Part shown: positions 17,415 through 26,736 of the stretch, one piece after another
Numbering within the stretch: position 1 is the stretch's first letter
How the letters are laid out: each line of letters begins with the position of its first letter
Source of the DNA: Nitrososphaeraceae archaeon
GTDB taxonomy: Archaea > Thermoproteota > Nitrososphaeria > Nitrososphaerales > Nitrososphaeraceae
Assembly (NCBI GenBank): GCA_022545895.1
Contig: JAKEIK010000009.1
Span: 1 to 44,779 of the forward strand
Length of the DNA: 44,779 nt
Direction of reading: 5' to 3'
Notes under the pieces: generated by a model
Databases searched by the model: none
What the model was told of the DNA's origin: nothing
The model's input: the letters and a program-made list of their open reading frames with translations, nothing else
Translations under genes and position numbers: made by a program

Positions 17415-17537
17415 ATGTTTACAACTGAAGAAACGAAAGATGATTTCAATTCGACAATCCTAATTTCTAATGATTCATGTACAAGTTATATAGAGCGCAA
17501 TAATGAGTGTGCGTCTGATTGCTATGGGTGTTATTAA
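17415..17537 (+). CDS. 40-aa Cys-rich microprotein upstream of hflX
   Basis: Not in the track. ATG 17415 is preceded by GGAGG nine bases upstream, a strong ribosome-binding site. The 40-residue product is acidic/polar with four cysteines in the last 20 residues, C22-x9-C32-x3-C36-x2-C39, ending CYGCY, a plausible zinc or redox site. Its stop codon TAA overlaps the AAGGAG that serves hflX 15 bp further on, so the two genes are probably co-transcribed and translationally linked. No known family recognised. Confidence 0.5.
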   Translation: MFTTEETKDDFNSTILISNDSCTSYIERNNECASDCYGCY

Positions 17538-17552
17538 GGAGATATAGGGACT

Positions 17553-18647
17553 TTGAAATCAAAGAATGTAATTTTGGTTACCTATCCTGACGATTTCAGT
17601 CAGCAAGAAGGACGAAGCTTGGTAGAATCTGTTGATAACAATAATGTAGTAAAGATCTTTTCTCAAAAATACCTTGGTCATTCAACATATGGTTTGGGAT
17701 CAGGAAAAGTTGAAGAAATCAAGGAATTTCTCACAGAGAATAAGTTAGAAAAGTTAGTAGTGGACGATCATATGACTTCTAAGCGAATATATAATTTAGA
17801 GAAGGCAACAGGATTAAAGGTCATCGATAGAGAGAGACTAATACTTGATATTTTTTACTCTCGAGCAACCACTACGGAAGCAAAATTACAGATCCAACTC
17901 GCTGAAATTAAGTACGAGTTGCCACGGGTTAGGGAAGAGGCCAAACTAGCCATAGGTAGTGAGAGACCTGGAAGAGGTGGAAGCGGCGAGTACGTAGTAG
18001 ACGTAAAATTCCGCGACCTCAAAAGACGAATGGGATTCATCGCAGACAAGCTGTCAAATTCCCAGCATAAACGTCAGCTTTACCAAAAACAGAGAACTAG
18101 TAACGAAATGCCAATAATTGCTCTTGTAGGGTATACAAGTTCAGGAAAAACCACTCTATTTAATTTACTCACACATGAAAACAAAGAAACGTCAGATAGT
18201 TTGTTCACTACCCTCTCAACAACTACAAGGTCTTTTATTATTGATAGTCAGAAGCTTCTTCTAACGGATACTGTCGGGTTTATCAGCAGACTGCCAACTT
18301 ACATGATCGAGGCTTTTAAATCTACTTTAGAAGAATCTCTAATGGCCGATATTATTCTATTGTTAATAGACTCTTCCCAATCTGTTAATGAAATAAGAAT
18401 AAAGTACTCAAGTTGTTGGCAGACCTTAGACGAGCTCAGAGTAGACAGGGAGAAGGTTTTTGTAATTTTTACAAAGTGTGACAATGCAGAACAAATGCGA
18501 ATCCAAGAAATAGCCACAGATCTGGGCATGTTAAATCCTATAGCCACATCAGCCAAAACGGGCTATGGAATCCATAAACTGAAAAACTTAATTGCACAAC
18601 GCATATTGCTAAAAACTTCAGGCAAAAAGATCAAAATACCTGCATAG
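17553..18647 (+). CDS. hflX: GTPase HflX
   Basis: Ribosome-associated GTPase, 364 aa. The N-terminal HflX domain includes GLGSGKVEEI and the characteristic TTTEAKLQIQLAEIKYELPR region. Next come the linker helix with GGSGEYVVD and the G domain: G1 GYTSSGKT (193-200), G3 DTVGF, G4 TKCD, G5 SAKTG. HflX binds the large ribosomal subunit and can split or rescue stalled ribosomes, especially under stress. The start is TTG with AAGGAG upstream. A Cys-rich microprotein ORF precedes it directly. A short AATTTCGTTCGAAATT near-palindrome follows the stop. Confidence 0.96.
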   Translation: MKSKNVILVTYPDDFSQQEGRSLVESVDNNNVVKIFSQKYLGHSTYGLGSGKVEEIKEFLTENKLEKLVVDDHMTSKRIYNLEKATGLKVIDRERLILDIFYSRATTTEAKLQIQLAEIKYELPRVREEAKLAIGSERPGRGGSGEYVVDVKFRDLKRRMGFIADKLSNSQHKRQLYQKQRTSNEMPIIALVGYTSSGKTTLFNLLTHENKETSDSLFTTLSTTTRSFIIDSQKLLLTDTVGFISRLPTYMIEAFKSTLEESLMADIILLLIDSSQSVNEIRIKYSSCWQTLDELRVDREKVFVIFTKCDNAEQMRIQEIATDLGMLNPIATSAKTGYGIHKLKNLIAQRILLKTSGKKIKIPA

Positions 18648-19020
18648 TATAATTTCGTTCGAAATTGGAGAACTTAGATTCCAATAGCGAATATGTTATG
18701 AAATGGTTTGCTTCCCAGTTAGTATTTGATACTTTACCATCAAGAAGGTATTACAATATACACAATAGAATGCGCCGTTGCTCTTCTCACTGATTACCCG
18801 AGGTTTTTGAATCGCCTCATGATTCTGTTCCTGTATAGGGACTGTTATACGGTCGTTTTAATCTATCTCTTAGTTACAACCTCCCTTGTATTCTTAGTTA
18901 CTATCTCCTAGTACCAAGTCAAAATCCCGATTTAGGGTCCAACCATCGAAAAAGTTTTGTGAGGATGGATGCGGACAGCTTATGAGCTATGGTAATTGAA
19001 CATTTTGTTACTCATACAGA
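18648..19020. other. Convergent intergenic region
   Basis: Between hflX and uspA. The track ORF 18726..18911 (plus, TTG start) is hydrophobic without a recognisable pattern and is not supported. AATTTCGTTCGAAATT (18651-18666) may act as a weak transcript-end hairpin. Confidence 0.35.
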
Positions 19021-19524
19021 TCATTTTACTACAAGCACAGGACATGTCGCATAGCGTACAACTCCTGTAACTACACTTCCTAGTAGCATTTTCTTGAGGC
19101 CAGCCATTCCGCTCGAACCAATGACTATCAAATCTCCTTTTTGTTCTTCAGCATAGTTTACTATGGCACCATCAATAGACATATGAGTTTCAATGATATT
19201 TGTTTTACAAATAATATTCTTATTTTGAGCATCTTTTTTTATTTTGTCAAATAGCTCTTCTGCTTTGATTCTTTCGCTTTTATGCCATTCTTCAGGCTTT
19301 CCTGAGTGACCCAAACCAACCGCGGTATGTATTACTGTTAATATGGTCAACTGGGAACTATCGCGACTAGCTAAAGATACTGCAAAATCAGCAGCACTTA
19401 GAGATGATTCAGAGCCATCTACAGTCACTATTATATTAGAAAATCTCGTCTTTTCTTCATTCAACTTATATTTCGACTTTATATTTTTAAACTTAAAAAT
19501 GTTATATCGGCCAGTATCGACCAA
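19021..19524 (-). CDS. Universal stress protein UspA family
   Basis: One Usp domain: the first strand and loop NIIVTVDGSESSLSAADFA and the C-terminal nucleotide-binding motif GSSGMAGLKKMLLGSV (G-x2-G-x9-G-S type), followed by VVRYATCPVLVVK. This is the ATP-binding subtype. The listed TTG start adds about 28 residues before the domain; the true start may be further in. It begins only three bases after the stop of the 79-aa gene, so the two form an operon. Confidence 0.92.
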   Translation of the reverse strand: MVDTGRYNIFKFKNIKSKYKLNEEKTRFSNIIVTVDGSESSLSAADFAVSLASRDSSQLTILTVIHTAVGLGHSGKPEEWHKSERIKAEELFDKIKKDAQNKNIICKTNIIETHMSIDGAIVNYAEEQKGDLIVIGSSGMAGLKKMLLGSVVTGVVRYATCPVLVVK

Positions 19525-19527
19525 ATC

Positions 19528-19767
19528 CTATTCCCCATCGATAGCATTCTTAAATTTATCAGAAGCCGCATTGAACCTACCCATTACTTGCAAGTTAAAA
19601 TCTTCATCTTTTTCATTGTCTACTGCTTTTATGATTTCAGAGCGTAAACTGATTGCATTGTCAATATTTGTCTCGTATTGTTCTATCAAATCCTTTAGTA
19701 TGTCTCGTCCTTTCTCTGTTGACAACTCAGTCAATAAAGTTGATCTGTATATATAAATCGAGTTCAA
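19528..19767 (-). CDS. Helical hypothetical protein, first gene of uspA pair
   Basis: 79 aa, strongly helical and charged (EKGRDILKDLIEQYETNIDN), without TM or cysteine motifs. TTG start. The tight 3-bp spacing to uspA suggests joint expression and perhaps joint function in stress response. The family is not recognised. Plus ORF 19343..19756 is its shadow. Confidence 0.65.
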   Translation of the reverse strand: MNSIYIYRSTLLTELSTEKGRDILKDLIEQYETNIDNAISLRSEIIKAVDNEKDEDFNLQVMGRFNAASDKFKNAIDGE

Positions 19768-20100
19768 GCATTGTTAAGAATTTAGTCCTTTCGTTTTTAG
19801 TCATTCATAGCCATCTACATATCTTGGCTCCAAAGTCAAGACCACCTCTGAATTTCTCGGAACAGTTACTTATGTTAGATTTGGTCAGCGAGTCATCATA
19901 TTGGGCCATCTTTCTAATTACGTTTTCCGCCGCAGTCGACAAAGTAGGAAAGACGAGGGCAGGATTAATTTTTCCCTCGGTAGACAAAAAGTTCCAGATA
20001 TGATGCCTTTTCGCAATATAATGACAAACGAATGGTTCGATACCTCTTCAGTCATTGGTGACTACAGAACGGAACTTCTAAGCAAACATGGAGAACTTTT
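19768..20100. other. Region open in several frames, no clear gene
   Basis: Minus ORF 19805..19987 (TTG start, KINPALVFPTLSTAAENVIRK) and plus ORF 19901..20137 overlap, and a third frame with an ATG (about 19920-20060, minus) is also open. The first looks the most protein-like and its frame extends upstream without a start, so it may be a remnant on the uspA strand. Confidence 0.3.
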
Positions 20101-20376
20101 TCAATTTGAAGTAGATGCCTTATGCTTTTCATCATAATGCTGTTTGTACTCTAACTCTGTATTGAACATGATATTACACTTACTGCACATTATGGGTTCA
20201 TTTGTTTGTTCTCCCACGCTTACTCCTTGGTCCATTCCTGTATTTGCACTCTTGTATCTACAATACTCGTTATCGCATTCATAGAATTCAACGATGCCAT
20301 CTTCTTCAGCGACCTTACTGATGGGTCTCATATGACCTTCAGAGCATTGAGGACAGAGTCTCAAATTCTCAGCCAT
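20101..20376 (-). CDS. Two-domain zinc protein: zinc ribbon plus C2H2 finger
   Basis: 91 aa. The N-terminal half has C-P-Q-C ... C-D-N-E-Y-C, a zinc ribbon. The C-terminal half has a classical C2H2 finger, C-x2-C-x12-H-x4-H (MCSKCNIMFNTELEYKQH). Likely binds nucleic acid or a protein partner. ATG start, no TM. Together with the two single-finger microproteins it shows how frequent C2H2 fingers are in this genome section. Confidence 0.8.
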   Translation of the reverse strand: MAENLRLCPQCSEGHMRPISKVAEEDGIVEFYECDNEYCRYKSANTGMDQGVSVGEQTNEPIMCSKCNIMFNTELEYKQHYDEKHKASTSN

Positions 20377-20771
20377 TTACTTCCTTATTTGATCTATCTA
20401 TTTGCGCACTAATGAACTCTACTTTTGGATCGCATAACACATTTGAGGACCTTGATAGGACATACTATCGATTTAGACCTGTTAGGGGACATTAGCTATT
20501 GAAATATCTATTACGCTCCAACCATACACCTTCATGAATATACGAATCAAATAATTTCAATGAAATGGAAAATCTACGATGAAATGTCTGAAAGTATTAA
20601 TCGCGATCCTGTACAATTTATCATTTTAAATTAATCTTCTTAATGCATCAAAGACGGTATTGAGGGATGTTGACTTTGTGGTGTGTTCTGTAGTTAACTG
20701 GTTCTGCCTTTGCTATATTGAGTTGCTTGGTTGCTCGTACCATCAGAACTATCCTACAAAACGGATTCATT
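20377..20771. other. Intergenic region
   Basis: Between MFS exporter stop and zinc-protein start, both on the minus strand. No ORF, RNA or repeat seen in the nearly 400 bp. Confidence 0.4.
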
Positions 20772-22295
20772 CTATGCCTTTCTAACAGACAGACCATCAG
20801 GGATAGGCGTCAGCTTTTTCCGTAAGAAAAATGCAAGTACTATAGGTACCAAAGAAGTCAAAGCTATAGTAAGAAATATGAGGCTGTAGGATTCAGGGGA
20901 AGGAAATGAACCAATTATGTCTTTCTTGATGACTTGATGTGATTGCATATAAATACCTGCAACAGCAGGTCCTATCGAGCCCCCAATCAAATTAAAAAGA
21001 ACAGTCATTCCAAGAGATATTCCACTAAACTGTCTCGGTGTAGATTGTAGGACAATATCAAAACCTCCAACCTGCATTAGCGATAATCCAGCAGCGATTA
21101 TAGAAAGATTTGTTGCCACTAAAAATTCTGTTGAGTGAAACACAAACAGACTAAAAAATCCAATACTGCTGACTATGCTTCCAATAAGGGTTGGTTTCAC
21201 ATTGCCTAGCTTAGAGACAATAAAACCAGAAGATGGCGCAAATAACAAAAATACAATCATGAATGGAAGTTGGATATCCGCACTTGTTATAGCGCTTCCC
21301 CCAAATCCTAAGGGTTGTGGACTCCTTACTAAAACAGGTATAGTTTGAAAGACTGTAAACATACTGAGAAAAGCAATCACTAGAATGATGTTTGCAGAAA
21401 GAATCATCTTATTTGTCATTAATTGTAAATTTACTAGAGGGGATTCTGATCTCCTCTCTATGAACACAAAAAGTACCAATGAAATAGCTCCAACAGATAA
21501 AAATACTGGGACTAGAGGAGATCCCGTAACGTTTGCCGACTCTGAATATGAGAGCACCAGCAGAAATGAAGTTATCGTAACAGCAAGAGTTATTGTACCT
21601 TTTATATCTATAGCTCTAATATCACTCCTTCCGTAACGTTTTTCTAATTTATTAAGGGACGATTCAATAACGATATCCGTTTTTGGTAATGGCGTCATGA
21701 TGTCGTGATCATGATTGTCAGAAATGTATCGTTTAATTATAAACCACAAGCCAATCGCAACAAATATAATTGAAAAAAATGTAGTACGCCATCCAAAATT
21801 CTCAATTATATTTGCACCTATAGCTAAACCTACGACAGAACCAGCTGCAAACATCGAGCTAAATATCCCTACACCTATGGCAAGCTTCTGTTCTGGAAGT
21901 TGATCCCTTATTATGCCAAATGCTATGGGGAACATCGAGATACCAATTCCTTGAATTACTCTAGCGATTACCAGAAATGTAATATCGGGTGAAAATCCTC
22001 CCAGGCTAATTCCAAAGATATAGATTATCATTATCGTTATTACCATCTTTTTCCTGCCATAGATATCGGATAACTTTCCGGCAATGGGTGTTGCAACAGC
22101 ACCTGAGATAAGATATGATGAAAGAATCCACGAGGAGGTATCATACGGGATATCAAATTCTTTAATGATGTCAGGAATCGCGGGAAGCAACATCGTTTCG
22201 CCGTACATTGTAATTAGTAGAGTGGAACCCAAAATTCCAAGTGTCATCCAAGCTGTCCTGGATATCTTTTGATGAGAAAGTGGTGGTGGGGTCAA
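20772..22295 (-). CDS. MFS transporter, DHA2 (14-TM) drug-exporter family
   Basis: 507 aa with about 14 hydrophobic helices. Motif A between TM2 and TM3 is GKLSDIYGRKKM. An arginine-containing TM4 motif B (IARVIQGIGISMFP) and a motif-C-like glycine-rich TM5 (MFAAGSVVGLAIGANI) mark a proton-driven drug:H+ antiporter. A charged cytoplasmic loop lies after TM6 (DNHDHDIMTPLPK). Expected to export toxic organic compounds across the cytoplasmic membrane. TTG start at 22295; upstream is an operator-like inverted repeat. No regulator gene adjacent. Confidence 0.93.
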   Translation of the reverse strand: MTPPPLSHQKISRTAWMTLGILGSTLLITMYGETMLLPAIPDIIKEFDIPYDTSSWILSSYLISGAVATPIAGKLSDIYGRKKMVITIMIIYIFGISLGGFSPDITFLVIARVIQGIGISMFPIAFGIIRDQLPEQKLAIGVGIFSSMFAAGSVVGLAIGANIIENFGWRTTFFSIIFVAIGLWFIIKRYISDNHDHDIMTPLPKTDIVIESSLNKLEKRYGRSDIRAIDIKGTITLAVTITSFLLVLSYSESANVTGSPLVPVFLSVGAISLVLFVFIERRSESPLVNLQLMTNKMILSANIILVIAFLSMFTVFQTIPVLVRSPQPLGFGGSAITSADIQLPFMIVFLLFAPSSGFIVSKLGNVKPTLIGSIVSSIGFFSLFVFHSTEFLVATNLSIIAAGLSLMQVGGFDIVLQSTPRQFSGISLGMTVLFNLIGGSIGPAVAGIYMQSHQVIKKDIIGSFPSPESYSLIFLTIALTSLVPIVLAFFLRKKLTPIPDGLSVRKA

Positions 22296-22299
22296 GATA

Positions 22300-22330
22300 T
22301 TGTTACCATTTTAAAAATATATGATAACAA
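22300..22330 (-). promoter_or_regulatory. Operator-like inverted repeat over the MFS promoter
   Basis: TTGTTACCA (22300-22308) and TGATAACAA (22322-22330) match as inverted arms at 8 of 9 positions. They enclose the T/A-rich TATA region of the MFS gene, five bases from its start codon. A repressor bound here would block TBP/TFB access and a leaderless transcript. Confidence 0.45.
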
Positions 22331-22870
22331 ACTCATAGTGATCAATTCTACCAGCAGCCTCAATTGCTACTCCTTTCGATACTTGAAACAGCTATTTCCC
22401 CTAATTTTACCTCCGAGTCATGTGAAATCAAGTGAAAACCTTTTCTGGTCATCTTGTGGCGCAGTATGTTGAGCCATGGTAACACAGGTAGAAGATGGAA
22501 AGGTAAGTCCCAAAATAACATTAGTAATGATAGGAGAATTCATTAGTATCTAAGGACAATGAATATTGGTGCATATATGAATTGATTGGAATCAGTGAAT
22601 TAAAGTGCCTTTCATAGAGTCACCATATCATACCACAGTCTTCTTGTACGCATACGATTGGTTAGGCGATAAAAAACAACAGGAATTATGCCTATCCACT
22701 ATTTTGAAGTAAGCTTTAAGATTGTAGACAATATATTGCATTGAGCTATCGGTCCGAATCATCTTGGAGCATTTTTTTAACACAACCTTCTCTCTATCAA
22801 TCTCAATATGACATCACTTTTGCATAATCTTGTATAACATAAAATTATTCTACTTTGTTATGTTATGTCA
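22331..22870. other. Intergenic region upstream of MFS gene, downstream of ligase
   Basis: Holds the small leaderless ORF candidate at 22605..22712; track ORF 22269..22472 is unsupported. No RNA gene seen. Confidence 0.35.
22605..22712 (+). CDS. Possible 35-aa leaderless ORF
   Basis: GTG start directly at the point expected for transcription start from a CATATATGA element about 26 bp upstream; no Shine-Dalgarno. The product (starts MPFIESPYHTTVFLYAYDW) has normal amino-acid composition but no motif. Could also be debris of a lost gene. Confidence 0.3.
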   Translation: MPFIESPYHTTVFLYAYDWLGDKKQQELCLSTILK

Positions 22871-24778
22871 TTAGTTGAATTTCCGGATCTGATCTTTGTA
22901 CATTTCCACTATTTCTTCTACTGTTGTTGCGTCCTCTGGACTCTTATCGTCCCTTGTCTTTCCAGTAAACTTGGGAAATCTGAGTGCCAATCCATAACCT
23001 TTTCTAATAGAATTCATAGCAGCGCTATACGCAGAACTAACAGTTATTTCTGAAGCTATGACTTCAATCACTATGCTAGGTTCAAACCATACATCCATAT
23101 TTTGTGCTATGGTATCCACTCTAGGATGCACATGCTCAATTTTATGTTTTTCTAACTTCTTATAAAAGTCTTCAAGGTGAATGTCTGTAAAGCCTGCTCC
23201 GACTTTAGAAATACTTCTAAATATATCTGCTTCATGATCGTAACATGCTAAGAGTAATGCTCCATATTTCCCCACTCTTCTTCCTCTACCATGAAGCGCA
23301 CCTACTATGACTAAATCTAAGGTATCTGCAAGCTCACTTCTATATTCGCGTTTTAATTTGGTCCATAAATATCCTCTTGAACCAGCTTTGTATATGCTGC
23401 CTAGCTGTTTTAGTACTAGACCTTCACATCCACTCTCTATTGCAGAACTCATATACTTCTCTATTTCTTCTGAACTTTTTACAAGTGTCTGGGGTATCAG
23501 TTGAATCATACTAGTATTATAATTATTTTCAAGTATGTCTCTGTTACTATTGTTCGAACTATTATGTTTATTCTTATTTATCTTCTTATTCACTTCATCA
23601 CTTGTCTTTGTTGCTACCTGCTGCAGAATTCTTTCCAAAATCTTTCTCCTTTGGTTATAGGGTAATGAGGTCTTATCATCTCCATCTAAGTACAAAACAT
23701 CAAAAATGTTCAGTCTTACAGGATATTGCTCTATTGTTTTATCTATTTCATGTTTCCTTCTTCTATGCATCAGCTCTTGAAACGGACGTAATTCCAAAGT
23801 TTGGGGGTCGATTGCTACTACTTCACTCTCAAAGATTGCTTCCTTTGCTACTTTTTTAAGGGAGCTTACAATAGCGTTAATGACATCTGGATATTGATGA
23901 GTGATGTTTTCAAGTCGTCTTGAGAATAGTTCTACCTTACTACTGCTGTTGCCCCCATCTCGAATATTATTATCCACATCGTATAGTTCCTTTCCTAAAT
24001 GAACTTGAATTCTTTCACCATCCAATTTGTATTCTGCAGCTGCTACGCCACCTTCCATTCGACTGAGAGCTTCATGAGCTGTTCTTACCCTTTCTGCTAG
24101 CATCGGTCTGATAGGTTTGAATAAAGTTATTTGAATGGCCTTTACAGCTTCAATACCTTTAGTTGCGACAACTTTTGCCACAGTTCCTAGGTCACTGCAT
24201 ACATTATATGCATCCTCCAAAATCTTTCGATTTGATTTATTGCCTGTGAATGATATTGCTAATGCGTCCATTACTGTGTAATCTGCGATACCTAATCTCA
24301 AAGTCCCCATAACAAATTTTATTATATAACGAGCTTCTCTAGATGTTGAGTGATTTAGGAGTTCAACAATATAATTGACTTTTAACTCCTGAGAGCCTGC
24401 CCCAGAAGTTCTTGCTATCACTTCCAATGTGGAATAGATGTGCTCCACTGTAAATCTTGTTGTTTTTTTATTCTCTTTTGACGATATTATTTTTCTAGCG
24501 GCATCGCCTAAATCTCCAGTCTGTCTATATGCCTCCTCTATTGATGATATGTCTACACTTAGGGCACAAGAAAGTGCTCTTATTATCATCTTCTCAGCTA
24601 TACCCAGTTCTATTCCTTCGTAGTCTGGACGTAGCTTACCCTGAATAAGATATATAACCTTATCAATTATAGTTGAAGGTGTATTGTGGATTAATGACAC
24701 AAGATAATCTGTAAGAGCTAATCGACTTTTCGTTGCTTCCATCAATTCAAATGTATCTACCAATTCTGAAAGATTCAA
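22871..24778 (-). CDS. lig: ATP-dependent DNA ligase
   Basis: 635 aa, archaeal/eukaryal ligase I type. The N-terminal DNA-binding domain (about residues 1-230) is helical. The adenylation domain has catalytic K251 in AEYKLDGERIQVH, then FESEVVAID, FDVLYLDG, EGLVLKQL and the WTKLKREY motif. The C-terminal OB domain follows (VGALHGRGRRVGKYGALL). Seals nicks in replication and repair. There is an unusual low-complexity Asn/Lys/Ser-rich insertion (KKINKNKHNSSNNSNRD) between motifs. TTG start with a TATA element 23-29 bp upstream. Divergent from polX, so both repair genes share an intergenic region. Confidence 0.97.
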   Translation of the reverse strand: MNLSELVDTFELMEATKSRLALTDYLVSLIHNTPSTIIDKVIYLIQGKLRPDYEGIELGIAEKMIIRALSCALSVDISSIEEAYRQTGDLGDAARKIISSKENKKTTRFTVEHIYSTLEVIARTSGAGSQELKVNYIVELLNHSTSREARYIIKFVMGTLRLGIADYTVMDALAISFTGNKSNRKILEDAYNVCSDLGTVAKVVATKGIEAVKAIQITLFKPIRPMLAERVRTAHEALSRMEGGVAAAEYKLDGERIQVHLGKELYDVDNNIRDGGNSSSKVELFSRRLENITHQYPDVINAIVSSLKKVAKEAIFESEVVAIDPQTLELRPFQELMHRRRKHEIDKTIEQYPVRLNIFDVLYLDGDDKTSLPYNQRRKILERILQQVATKTSDEVNKKINKNKHNSSNNSNRDILENNYNTSMIQLIPQTLVKSSEEIEKYMSSAIESGCEGLVLKQLGSIYKAGSRGYLWTKLKREYRSELADTLDLVIVGALHGRGRRVGKYGALLLACYDHEADIFRSISKVGAGFTDIHLEDFYKKLEKHKIEHVHPRVDTIAQNMDVWFEPSIVIEVIASEITVSSAYSAAMNSIRKGYGLALRFPKFTGKTRDDKSPEDATTVEEIVEMYKDQIRKFN

Positions 24779-24800
24779 TATTGATCTGATCTAGCATATA

Positions 24801-24807
24801 CTATAAA
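24801..24807 (-). promoter_or_regulatory. TATA element of the DNA ligase gene
   Basis: TTTATAG on the minus strand, 23-29 nt upstream of the TTG start, predicts a leaderless or nearly leaderless ligase transcript. Confidence 0.4.
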
Positions 24808-24945
24808 ATGCATATGTCATAACTCATCGATCAACACACAAATACCACTATGACTATTTATCGTAGGACTTAATTACACATTCAATGTATTCATCAAATC
24901 GTTTGGTTTAAGTCTGGTATTGCTACATAGGGAAAATATATAGCA

Positions 24946-26736
24946 ATGAGCAAGAATTCTGAAGCTGCCAAAATCCTTCGTGAAATAGCTTTTATCTTGC
25001 AGACGGAAGAAGAAAAAGAAAGTGAACCAAATGCAATTTTTAAAGTTAGATCTTATAATCGAGCAGCAGACGAAATACAAAATTTGTCTTTTGATATAGG
25101 CGACATTTATAAAAGAGACAAGCTAAATGGATTACTAAAAATACCTTCGATTGGAAAGGCTATTGCATCAAAACTCGAAGAATATATCACAACTGGTAAG
25201 ATTCATTATTATGAAGAATTGAAGAAGAAGATGCCGGTAGACGTAAGTCAGTTTTTTGGTTTAGAGGGAATAGGTCCAAAAACAATAAAAACCCTTTATA
25301 GTCATCTGGGAATTAAAAATATATCCGATTTAGAAAAGGCAGCAACCGAGGGCAAAATTAGGAGTATTCCTGGGTTTTCCAAAAAAAAGGAAGAATTAAT
25401 TCTAAAGAAGCTACAGTTCTTTAAAAAAGGCGGCGGGAGACTACTAATTGGCGAAGTCTTTCCATTGGTAAAGCGAATAGAGGAACGACTTTCAAAATTT
25501 AGGGGAGTAAAGCAAGCGGTGGCTGTTGGTTCGTTTAGACGAATGAAAGAGACTATAGGAGATATTGATTACGTGGTGTCCGTAGTATCAGAAAAAGAAG
25601 GAGATAAAATAATTGATTATTTTGTAAATATGCCAGAAGTTAAAGAGGTAAGTGGCAGAGGCTCAGCTAAAGCATTTGTCAAATTAAACATTGGGATTGA
25701 TGCTGATTTGCTAGTTGTACCTGCAGAGAGTTTTGGTGCAGCCTTGCAATATTTTACAGGTAGCAAAGAACATGGAGTATCTATTAGAAAAATAGCTATA
25801 TCTAAAGGACTTCGTCTAAATGAGTGGGGCGTTTTTGATGAACAAAATAACAGAATAGCTGGTTCTACTGAAGAGGGAGTATATCAATTATTGGGCCTAG
25901 ACTGGATACCTCCGGAGATGCGAGAAAATAGAGGAGAGATAGAACTTGCAAAAATAGGGAAAAAAGAAGAAAATGCAAGACTCTCACAATTAATAGGGTA
26001 CGATGATTTGAAAGGTGATTTACAGGTTCATAGCGACAGCACAGATGGAACGATGTCTATAGAAGAAATGGCTCTATATGCAAGAGACAAGTTTGGATTG
26101 AATTATATTGCAATCTCAGATCATACGAAAAGTCTGAGACTTACTAACGGACTGGATGAACAGCAACTAATAAATCAAGCACACAGAATTGAAGAGATAA
26201 ATGATGAAATTAACAAAAGTAGTAACAAGAATAAGAATTTCCGCATTCTATCTTCCGCAGAAGTAAATATTCTAAAAGATGGATCACTTGATATTTCAGA
26301 TAATGTATTGGACAAACTAGACATCGTAGGCGCTGCAATTCATTCTAATTTTGCCTTACCCATCGAAGTACAGACCGAGAGACTCATAAATGCAGCTCAA
26401 AATTCTAGTGTTGACATTATATTCCATCCGACAGGCAGAATTATTAACCGAAGAGAAGGATACCCTGTCAACATATCCAAGTTGATTGAAGTGGCAAAAG
26501 ATTCAAACACAATTCTTGAAATTGACGCACACTATGACCGGCTTGATTTAAAGGATGAATACATAAGAATGGCAATTGAAAATGAAGTTAAATTGGTAAT
26601 TGATTCTGATGCCCATCATCCTTCACATTATGCTTTCCTGCAATTTGGAATTGGACAAGCTAGAAGAGGATGGGCTACGAAGTCGGATATATTGAATACA
26701 TTGTCAGCCAAAGAATTGCTTAGTAGCCTCAAGTAA
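24946..26736 (+). CDS. polX: Family X DNA polymerase with PHP domain (PolX)
   Basis: 596 aa. Residues 1-170: helix-hairpin-helix DNA-binding region (IPSIGKAIASKLEEY; LEGIGPKTIKTLYSH). Residues 180-330: nucleotidyltransferase palm with GSFRR and the metal ligands D206 and D208 (GDIDYVV) plus D254 (IDADLL). Residues 355-596: PHP phosphoesterase with DLQVHSDSTDG, ISDHTKS and late IDSDAHH. This architecture is the bacterial/archaeal PolX, which fills short gaps in base-excision repair; the PHP part gives 3'-5' exonuclease or phosphatase activity. Divergent neighbour of the ligase, which would seal the filled gap. ATG start. Confidence 0.97.
   Translation: MSKNSEAAKILREIAFILQTEEEKESEPNAIFKVRSYNRAADEIQNLSFDIGDIYKRDKLNGLLKIPSIGKAIASKLEEYITTGKIHYYEELKKKMPVDVSQFFGLEGIGPKTIKTLYSHLGIKNISDLEKAATEGKIRSIPGFSKKKEELILKKLQFFKKGGGRLLIGEVFPLVKRIEERLSKFRGVKQAVAVGSFRRMKETIGDIDYVVSVVSEKEGDKIIDYFVNMPEVKEVSGRGSAKAFVKLNIGIDADLLVVPAESFGAALQYFTGSKEHGVSIRKIAISKGLRLNEWGVFDEQNNRIAGSTEEGVYQLLGLDWIPPEMRENRGEIELAKIGKKEENARLSQLIGYDDLKGDLQVHSDSTDGTMSIEEMALYARDKFGLNYIAISDHTKSLRLTNGLDEQQLINQAHRIEEINDEINKSSNKNKNFRILSSAEVNILKDGSLDISDNVLDKLDIVGAAIHSNFALPIEVQTERLINAAQNSSVDIIFHPTGRIINRREGYPVNISKLIEVAKDSNTILEIDAHYDRLDLKDEYIRMAIENEVKLVIDSDAHHPSHYAFLQFGIGQARRGWATKSDILNTLSAKELLSSLK

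Noticed and set aside
18726-18911. Hydrophobic 61-aa ORF downstream of hflX
   Set aside because: TTG start without ribosome-binding site; sequence lacks a regular TM pattern.
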